A stretch of DNA of 23,403 nt. Origin: a virus. Position 1 is the stretch's first letter. The number at the start of each line of letters is the position of its first letter. Position numbers and translations under genes: made by a program. The stretch is from IMG/VR virus record IMGVR_UViG_3300021373_002443, positions 1-23,403 of that record. One strand, given 5' to 3'. Below, in pieces: positions 15,597 to 22,400 of this stretch. The notes beneath the pieces were generated by a model, which was given only the letters and a program-made list of their open reading frames with translations, was not told the origin of the DNA and ran no database searches.

Positions 15597-15975
15597 CGCT
15601 GTACTCCTGCCAGGATATATACACGCAATAATTACTGCTTGAGACCGAGCTAAAATTATGCGAGAGTGATTGGGCATTAGATACGTAAATCGGTTGATCT
15701 TCCTTGGCGATTACCACTTCGCTTTGCGGCTCAACCGTAGCGGTTGCAATACGATTACCAGCATAATAAAGACTATATATTGTACTTTTCCCTAGTGTAC
15801 TCGCACCTTCCTCTTTATTAGATACCGTTAAATTTACAATTTTATATAATTTTTCACTAGACGTCGCGGTAAATATATTACTAGGGGTTGTACCAGGGAA
15901 GTACGAATCACTTTTAAACTCTGTTGTTTTAGTATAGTAATTAGACGGATTTACATTTATAATTTCAGTTGCCAT
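15589..15975 (-). CDS. Small beta-rich virion protein, tandem family member 1
   Basis: This 128-residue protein starts MATEIINVNPSNYYTKTTEF. It shows the family plan clearly: EKLYKIVNLTVSNKEEG (41-57), TIYSLYYAGNRIATATV (65-81), EPQSEVVIAKEDQPIYV (82-98) and YCVYISWQEYSDA at the C-terminus. 'KIVNLTVSN' here and 'KVVNLTFTL' in the next gene are nearly identical. It is preceded by AGGATAAATT, 8 bases after the upstream stop. It is the first of six probable tandem duplicates. A virion role is inferred. Confidence 0.72.
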   Translation of the reverse strand: MATEIINVNPSNYYTKTTEFKSDSYFPGTTPSNIFTATSSEKLYKIVNLTVSNKEEGASTLGKSTIYSLYYAGNRIATATVEPQSEVVIAKEDQPIYVSNAQSLSHNFSSVSSSNYCVYISWQEYSDA

Positions 15976-15983
15976 AATATAAT

Positions 15984-16880
15984 TTATCCTAGTAAGTACT
16001 GTAATCCAATCACATCACCCACAGTTAAAGAGTCGCGTTTAATATCAGGATCTTTAATATATAGTTTTAGCTGATTTACTGCCCAGGTAGTAGCTACATA
16101 AACTCCGATACTTACCCAACCGTCAGCTACTGCGGTAAAGGAGTTGGATCTCTGAGTCCAACTTGTGCCGATAGTAGTACCTGACGCTATCGTGTATTGC
16201 CGGGACTCTTCTTGAACTAAAGAATAGCTAGCACCATTACTTACATGCGTTTTACCGGCCGGTAAAGTAGTAGTTGTATCATACTGATAGGCGTATATCC
16301 ATATGCTGCCCGTAGCATTAGCTTTAACTGGAACGGTAATATGAATTTTTTCACCGGCCTTAACTTTAAATGCTTTAAATGATAAACCTGATAATATTCC
16401 TCCAGCAATTGGAGTCAATTGAACCGCGTCTTCAGTAGTATTCCATATAACCGAATCTTCTACGTTATTGTTGAATCCAGGAACCCAGCCTTTTACTCTC
16501 GCTAATGTTCTATCCGCGTCGTCAATATCATCAATGTCAAGGTCTCCCCAAAACAGTCTATTACCACTGCCAGGGTAAAGCAATACTTTTCTAGTACTAC
16601 CTGCTGTATTGGGAAAGGTAAATTCATTAGCAGTACCGCTATTAATAACAGTATCACCAGCTATGTTTAGATCACCCGCAACATCAACAGCATCGTTTGA
16701 ACTATCGATATGCATGATAGTATCGTCATGTGCAGTAATAATTGTATTATCAGATTTTTTAAAATATAGAGCGCCGTCTGCGGTGTTCATGGCCATTTCG
16801 CCATCACCGAGATTTTCAGCTGTAGGAATTGCGTTCGCGTTATTCGAACGTCTTAGACGAATTTCAGTTTTTACGGCCAA
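15984..16880 (-). CDS. Tail-fibre-like protein with MTD-type N-terminus and jelly-roll-like C-terminus
   Basis: The N-terminal ~50 residues of this 298-residue protein (MAVKTEIRLRRSNNANAIPT, then LGDGEMAMNTADGALYFKKSD) match the attachment module found at the N-termini of many phage fibres and the Bordetella phage tropism determinant: 'LRRS..a.p...L..GEma.nt.dg.lyfk'. A short repeat-like shaft follows (DAVDVAGDLNIAGDTVIN). Residues about 155-275 look like a beta jelly-roll, possibly carbohydrate-binding (GLSFKAFKVKAGEKIHITVP, WIYAYQYDTTT, GWVSIGVYVATTW). It is the first gene after the late promoter at 16962-16969 and probably heads the downstream operon. Receptor specificity cannot be read. 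Confidence 0.75.
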   Translation of the reverse strand: MAVKTEIRLRRSNNANAIPTAENLGDGEMAMNTADGALYFKKSDNTIITAHDDTIMHIDSSNDAVDVAGDLNIAGDTVINSGTANEFTFPNTAGSTRKVLLYPGSGNRLFWGDLDIDDIDDADRTLARVKGWVPGFNNNVEDSVIWNTTEDAVQLTPIAGGILSGLSFKAFKVKAGEKIHITVPVKANATGSIWIYAYQYDTTTTLPAGKTHVSNGASYSLVQEESRQYTIASGTTIGTSWTQRSNSFTAVADGWVSIGVYVATTWAVNQLKLYIKDPDIKRDSLTVGDVIGLQYLLG

Positions 16881-16903
16881 TTTTGGCTTCTCCTATGTTC
16901 AAT

Positions 16904-16915
16904 CTCTATATAGAG
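16904..16915 (-). repeat. Short AT-centred palindrome in the fibre-operon leader
   Basis: CTCTATATAGAG is a perfect 12-bp palindrome between the stronger hairpin at 16936-16951 and the ribosome-binding site of the 298-aa gene. As RNA it would form only a weak 4-bp stem with a 4-nt loop. It may be fortuitous, or may be part of the same leader structure. Confidence 0.4.
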
Positions 16916-16935
16916 CTGTTAATAAAATGTAGCTT

Positions 16936-16951
16936 CCTTGTATATACAAGG
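16936..16951 (-). promoter_or_regulatory. Stem-loop at the 5' end of the fibre-operon leader
   Basis: CCTTGTATATACAAGG is a perfect 16-bp palindrome. As RNA it gives a 6-bp stem with an AUAU loop. It begins about 5 nt after the predicted start of the late promoter at 16962-16969. This is nearly the same geometry as the hairpin after the gp20 promoter. No U-tract follows, so a terminator is unlikely. Confidence 0.6.
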
Positions 16952-16961
16952 TGTATAAAAC

Positions 16962-16969
16962 TATTTATA
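16962..16969 (-). promoter_or_regulatory. T4-type late promoter for the 16880-11160 operon
   Basis: An exact TATAAATA on the coding strand in the 96-bp gap between two fibre genes, with a predicted start near 16956. No other exact box occurs on this strand until 11157, so this promoter probably serves ten genes. Confidence 0.82.
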
Positions 16970-16976
16970 CGTAAGC

Positions 16977-18887
16977 TTAGTAGTCTCCGCCATCAATGAC
17001 GTTACTAAATGCTGGTGCAGCACCACTATCTGCTTGTAAAATAGATCCATCAGCTGTTGAAGCAGCTGTAACATCTAAAGCATTAGTGCCATCACCATAT
17101 ACGACACCGTTGTCTGTAACTGTTGCTAAACCAGTACCACCATATTGAACTCCAACTGTTGTACCATTCCAAGTCCCCGTTGTAATAGTACCAAGAGTCG
17201 TAATTGTAGCTTGACCAACATAGGTTGATGCAATATCGATAGAATCTGTGCCTACTGTAATTCTATCTGCTGTACCTACGACATCAAGTTGGTTACCAGT
17301 TTTAGTTAATCCATCACCGGCTGTAACCTGACCAAGGCCTGAGAATTGAGTAAATATAACATTATCTGTACCTACAGTACCTACTGGATCGGATAGTACA
17401 AATCCACTATTTTCATATGTATCACCACTATCTACGAATACAAAGTCACCACCAGCCATTTCAGTTGGTGTATCAAAATCATCTGCCCTGGTTAAAACCG
17501 TAGTTGATGTCACTACGTAGATACCATTATGAGCTTTGTTAGTTTCACCATTAATGATAACCCTGTCGCCTGTAGTAATATCTGTAACGCCATCGAAATC
17601 ACCACCAGCGAAATCAAATGTAGCACCTGTAAGCTCTAACGTTGCGCCATCACCACTACTTCCATTATCATAATCTACTGCAGTAGCACCTGTGATTGAT
17701 TGAAGCGTAGAATCTACTAATGCATGTACTTGTTCGTGTACGTGTAAACCTTCAGCAAGTGCATCAACATAAGATTTAGGTACTAATGAGTTATCACTAA
17801 AATTATTTCTGAGCTCGTAACCAGACGGAAGAGTAACTGTACCCTCTCCGTTAGGCGAAAGGGTTAGATTTCCGTCTGTATTAGTGGTAGAAATATCATT
17901 ACCATCAATAGTAATATTATCTACATCTAAAGAAGTTAGCGCATTTATATCAGTTATTGTATCGCCAAGAGATACGTCTGTTGAACCGATTGTAATACCA
18001 TCGTTGGTAAGCTGTGCGTTGGTAACTGTACCATCCAGCTGAGACGTTGCAATTGAAAGGTCTCCTTCGTGTGTCGTAACATCAGTAGTAGTTACTGTAT
18101 AACCTGTGATATATCCTGCGCCATTTGTAAGCTCATTATTATTTGTTGGAATATCGCTTGTAAGTGCAACAGTACCAGTTGTTGTTGGAAGCGTTAATGT
18201 ACCAGTGTTACTAATAGAAGAAATTACAGGTGCCGTCAGAGTCTTATTCGTAAGAGTTTGTGCGCCTGTTAACGTAGCAACTGTCGAATCAATTGCTAAT
18301 GTCACTTGATTATCAGAAACTGTAGAATCTATACCAGTACCGCCAGTAAATGATAGCGTGTCCGTACCAACAGTAACGGTATCACTATTAGTACCGTCAC
18401 TGATTGTAAGACTAGCAGATAAAGAACTTGTGGCATCATCAACATATTCCTTAGTAACCAGTGAGTCATCACCGAAGCCAGTTCTATCTTTATATCCGTC
18501 AGGAACATTAACAACTCCAGTGCCATTAGGAGAAAGTACAATACTTCCGTTGGTGGCAGTATTGGAAATCGTGCCACCATTTAAATCTAGATCATCAACC
18601 TTTAATTGCTCGAGCTTAGAATCAGTATTCGTAATAAGAGCACTGTTTGCTTGAAGTGAACCCTTTGCGTGGTCCATCATATCAGTAAAGTATTTACCAC
18701 CAATAACTGCTACAGCCGTAGCGAATCCGGTACCGTCTTCAGCTGCAGCACCAATATATAGTCTATCACCGTTATTAGAACCATTATCTGCTAGGTAGGA
18801 ATATGCTAATTCACCAGTCTTTAGATTCGTTGGTGCGTTAGTAGTCGCTCCAGTTGTTAATATCTTTATTCTCGTTTTTGCTGCCAT
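16977..18887 (-). CDS. Modular tail fibre protein
   Basis: This 636-residue protein is rich in Thr, Asp, Ser and Gly. The N-terminus (MAAKTRIKILTTGATTNAPT, LKTGELAYSY, DRLYIG, residues 1-45) is the attachment module of phage fibres. Two related shaft segments are seen: about 97-151 (GTISNTATNGSIVLSPNG ... DDSLVTKEYVD) and about 321-375 (DISTTNTDGNLTLSPNG ... DNSLVPKSYVD). Between them are TLTNKTLTAP and LPTTTGTVALTSDI motifs typical of trimeric fibres. The C-terminus VYGDGTNALDVTAAS ... DGGDY has no S74 chaperone, so folding may depend on a separate protein. It starts one base after the 81-aa gene. Its role is host recognition or part of the distal tail apparatus. Confidence 0.82.
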   Translation of the reverse strand: MAAKTRIKILTTGATTNAPTNLKTGELAYSYLADNGSNNGDRLYIGAAAEDGTGFATAVAVIGGKYFTDMMDHAKGSLQANSALITNTDSKLEQLKVDDLDLNGGTISNTATNGSIVLSPNGTGVVNVPDGYKDRTGFGDDSLVTKEYVDDATSSLSASLTISDGTNSDTVTVGTDTLSFTGGTGIDSTVSDNQVTLAIDSTVATLTGAQTLTNKTLTAPVISSISNTGTLTLPTTTGTVALTSDIPTNNNELTNGAGYITGYTVTTTDVTTHEGDLSIATSQLDGTVTNAQLTNDGITIGSTDVSLGDTITDINALTSLDVDNITIDGNDISTTNTDGNLTLSPNGEGTVTLPSGYELRNNFSDNSLVPKSYVDALAEGLHVHEQVHALVDSTLQSITGATAVDYDNGSSGDGATLELTGATFDFAGGDFDGVTDITTGDRVIINGETNKAHNGIYVVTSTTVLTRADDFDTPTEMAGGDFVFVDSGDTYENSGFVLSDPVGTVGTDNVIFTQFSGLGQVTAGDGLTKTGNQLDVVGTADRITVGTDSIDIASTYVGQATITTLGTITTGTWNGTTVGVQYGGTGLATVTDNGVVYGDGTNALDVTAASTADGSILQADSGAAPAFSNVIDGGDY

Positions 18888-18888
18888 A

Positions 18889-19134
18889 TTAGTATAGTCC
18901 TGCAGTTATAGTAACGTTTTCGTTTTCAACATTAGTTTTTAATTCGAATTTTTCTGATGTTGCATTATAAATTAATACTGCTCCATCAGCTTTTCCGGCG
19001 GCATCAATATCGGCCAAATCTCCTAGAGATATCCCACCGGTATTAATCTTTAAAGTTTGAGCTACAATTTGATTTTGCTGAGTAGCTTTACCCTTTAATT
19101 GATTAGTCTGTTTAACCTTAGCCTTTATCGACAT
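18889..19134 (-). CDS. Small fibre-associated protein
   Basis: This 81-residue protein has an N-terminus rich in Lys and Gln (MSIKAKVKQTNQLKGKATQQ). The rest, ISLGDLADIDAAGKADGAVLIYNATSEKFEL, is a motif often found within marine phage tail fibres ('L.DvD..g..dGavLvyn..t.kfe'). Here it is a stand-alone gene wedged between the 113-aa protein and the 636-aa fibre with 1-base gaps on either side. It may be a fibre accessory or trimerisation module. The precise role is unknown. Confidence 0.7.
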   Translation of the reverse strand: MSIKAKVKQTNQLKGKATQQNQIVAQTLKINTGGISLGDLADIDAAGKADGAVLIYNATSEKFELKTNVENENVTITAGLY

Positions 19135-19135
19135 A

Positions 19136-19477
19136 TTAGCTGGCTCTTGTTACGCCAGGCATAACTTCAACCTGTCCTTCTAAAACCCTAGTAACCGAAA
19201 CTCCATCATCAGCCGTAATTTCTACATCGTATACATATCTGCCAGCTTTCATACCATTAGTTTGTGTAGCAGTTAGAGATATTTCTAAGTTACCATTTGT
19301 AGGATTCGGGATCGATGTTGCAAAATCGACAGCAGTAGAAGAACTATACGTTTTTCTAATTTGTCCAGAGGCGGTATAATTAGTTAAATCTAAAATGTTT
19401 CCATCATTATCCGTAACAGCGATCTCAGCTGTAAAGGTTGTACCTTGATCTACCGTTAAATTAGAAATAATTGCCAT
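19136..19477 (-). CDS. Small beta-sandwich virion protein (baseplate/fibre adaptor type)
   Basis: This 113-residue protein runs MAIISNLTVDQGTTFTAEIA, then VTDNDGNILDLTNYTASGQIRK, then LTATQTNGMKAGRYVYDVEI, then a terminal EGQVEVMPGVT. This 'dG..lDLTgyt...qiRk ... l.ag.YvYDve' pattern is a recurring Ig-like virion domain resembling the N-terminal domain of baseplate upper proteins, often placed next to fibres. It follows the large fibre gene and is driven by a late promoter embedded in that gene's last codons. AGGATAAGTAG precedes the ATG. Role as an adaptor is inferred. Confidence 0.75.
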   Translation of the reverse strand: MAIISNLTVDQGTTFTAEIAVTDNDGNILDLTNYTASGQIRKTYSSSTAVDFATSIPNPTNGNLEISLTATQTNGMKAGRYVYDVEITADDGVSVTRVLEGQVEVMPGVTRAS

Positions 19478-19486
19478 CTACTTATC

Positions 19487-22400
19487 CTATTTAGTATTAT
19501 TTATATTCTTTAATTCTTCAATAGCTGCTTTCAATTGGCTATTTTCTTCTTTAAGCTCTTTAATCGCTTCGATAAAGAGAGCCGATAGTTGGTTATAATC
19601 TACTACTTTGTGAGAATCTTCTCCGTTAAGATCTTCTGTGTCGCTAACAGCTGATGGTAATACTTCTTCAACGTTTTGTGCAATAACACCAGCTGAAGCT
19701 TTACCATCTTTTTTCCAATTGAATGTTACCCCATCTAATTGAGATACTAACTCTAGCGCACCTTCTACTTTTTCTATATTGTCTTTTAACTTTTTATCAG
19801 AAGATGTTGTGGTAGAGTATGCAATAATATTACCGTCAGCGTGGAAGTTACCATTAGACATAAAGGCAAATTCTCTCTGGCCAGCAAAGTGAATCCCCGC
19901 AGCTGCGGTTGAATCAAATAGCATGTAATTATCATTGTTATAACCAAATGCCGTAACGCTTCCACTAAGATCTTCCAATACATTAAATTGAACGGCAATA
20001 TTGTTGCTTCGAAGACTTACACCGTTTCCAGAGAAAAATCTCACAGAACTGCTTTTACCCTGTGCCTGCACCGCATTGAAACCGTCCGTTAATGCGTCCA
20101 TCGTTCCTGGTTGAGTCGTAGAACTTTCGTCATACACGTTTATATTACTATAAGCATTTTGGTTTTCTTCTGCAGTAGTACTAATTGTCAGTCTACTATT
20201 ACTTCCCGCGCCACTCGATGGTCTAGTAACAGTAATTGTACCATCTCCAATTAAATATATGTCTTGTTGGTCAGTACTATCTGCTGCGTTAGTAAGCACA
20301 ATATACTGGCCATTGCTGTCGTGAGTAATAGTTGTGTTGAGGGCCAAGGTATACTCAGTGTCAGCCGAAGATGTACCTGCACCAATTAATGTTCTTACGT
20401 CTTCAGCTGTAATGTCGGTATTGAATGTAGGAGTACCGTCAGTCCCTAGTATCGCTGGAACACCAGTATCTGAGGTAATAGCGTTAACTGAGTCTTCAAG
20501 TGCTGATATATCTACACCATCAACCGTTGCATTAGCTTGATGCAATGTAATATTTCCATCATCTGTAAACGTAACTAGCTCAGAGGTATCCGATAATGTA
20601 TTATAGAACGTATGATTACCTAAGGAAAAGTATCTACTAGCATTCGCATGCATTTGAATACCACTTAATATTCTACCGGTCGACGCGGCGCTGTCACTGG
20701 TATTAGGCTCATCCGTAGCTGCAACTAGATACATACCATTGTAATCATACAGAACCTGCGCAGAATCACCTGTATGCTGTTTTTCAATAAAGTATATACC
20801 ACTTTCAGTGCTATTATACTGAATAGGTGGAGTAGAGTTAGGAACAATATGACCCACTGAAGCGGAAATTTCAGCTTCACTTAATGCGCTATTGCCTTCA
20901 GTATCGAGATTCGGCCCTGCTGCAGTATTAATTGAAGCCTGAACGGGTATCGCCGCGGCCGATATTCCAGTTAAATGGCCATTATCGTCAATTGTAAGAT
21001 TCTGAATAAAGTTACTGCCGGCATTTGTCGATGTTCCAGCGCTAAGAGTAGATGTATTAGCATGATTAATCGTAATTGATGCTGGCGCTTCTGATCCTTG
21101 AGTTGTTACTTCTGCGGCTGCAGTTAAATCTATACTAGTACCACCTATAAACTTAATTGTACTATCATTAGAACTAGCATCAAGTTCAGTGGTATCAGAC
21201 ATTACAGTTTTAAATATATTTTGTGTCGAGCCTTTATCATCATTTGTTACGGCTATAGCTACGTTAATAGGATTAGTTAATCCGCTGGTCCCGTCGCCAG
21301 AAAGGTTAACATTAACTGTCGCTCCGTCAGAATTTGTAGCGTCCCCTTTAAACCTTATGTTATTAGCAGTGGGCAAAACATCTACAGTAGTCGTGCTACC
21401 GCTACTAGGATCATCGAATAATGAAAGTTCTCGTATATAACGAGCATCAAAATTGTAAGTTTCATATCCGCTAATATGCCCTTGGTCTAGTGTTAACGAA
21501 ACCACACTAGTTCCATTGGTTGGGGTTGCGGTCGATTCAGTACCAGCAAACGCTTTATGTTCAATATAAACTTCCCTATAAGCACTGTTTAAACTTAATT
21601 CAATTATTCCGTTATCATTAATTTGCTGATCACCCGCACCCTCACTAGTTTCAGGGACATAGCTTCCTTCTTTAAAATATACACTGGACGAGTTAGTGAC
21701 CGGCGCCAATGTCGACGCATTTACTCCTAATAACCAAGAATCAAAATCATCAGCTTCAGTAATGATATTTGAATATGTAGCATTCTGATTTACAATGTCA
21801 TCAGCATAGGGATTTAAAACCTGCCATCTATTGGTTGCTTCACTAAATACTAGCTCTGCGTTCTGCAATGAGCCGCGATTTACATTTATACCAGCATAAG
21901 TAAATGCTGGAGTAGCATTACTTGCAAGATCAGAGTTAAGCAAAATGGTATTATCACCAATATTAACTTCATTCGATGTAACAACATTAAAGTCATCATT
22001 AACAGTTAAGCTGCCTCTAACTATTAGATCTTTACCGATAATACCACCGCCAGCAGTTTTAAATGATGCTGTAGAGATCTCATCGGGCTGGTCTTCGTTT
22101 GTAATTGACGCGTCCGCATCACCTTGAATATCAAGCGAAGTGGTAATTTGTACGTTGTCAGCTAAACCAACGGTAGCGGATGAGCCTTCACTCGCAGTAT
22201 GCGAAACTGTAATCTCATTAGAAGTACCAGATATTCCAGACATATAGTTACCGGTGGTATCAGTACCAAGGGCTACGCTATTTGGTTGTATTGTGGTTGA
22301 AATGGACACATTTCCAAGATCAGTCATTGTCGCCGAACCAGTAACATCTCCACTTAGAGTAATAGTTGGATCATTTACGTTAAAGGTAAACTGCTTATTA

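Noticed and set aside
15597-15677. Longer N-terminus for the second small beta-rich protein (ATG at 15677)
   Set aside because: It would overlap the previous gene by 89 bases. The ATG at 15596 has a good ribosome-binding site and gives the family length.
18329-18580. Minus-strand out-of-frame open frames inside the fibre genes (also 19786-19998)
   Set aside because: They lie wholly within recognised fibre genes in another frame and their translations show no structure expected of a phage protein.
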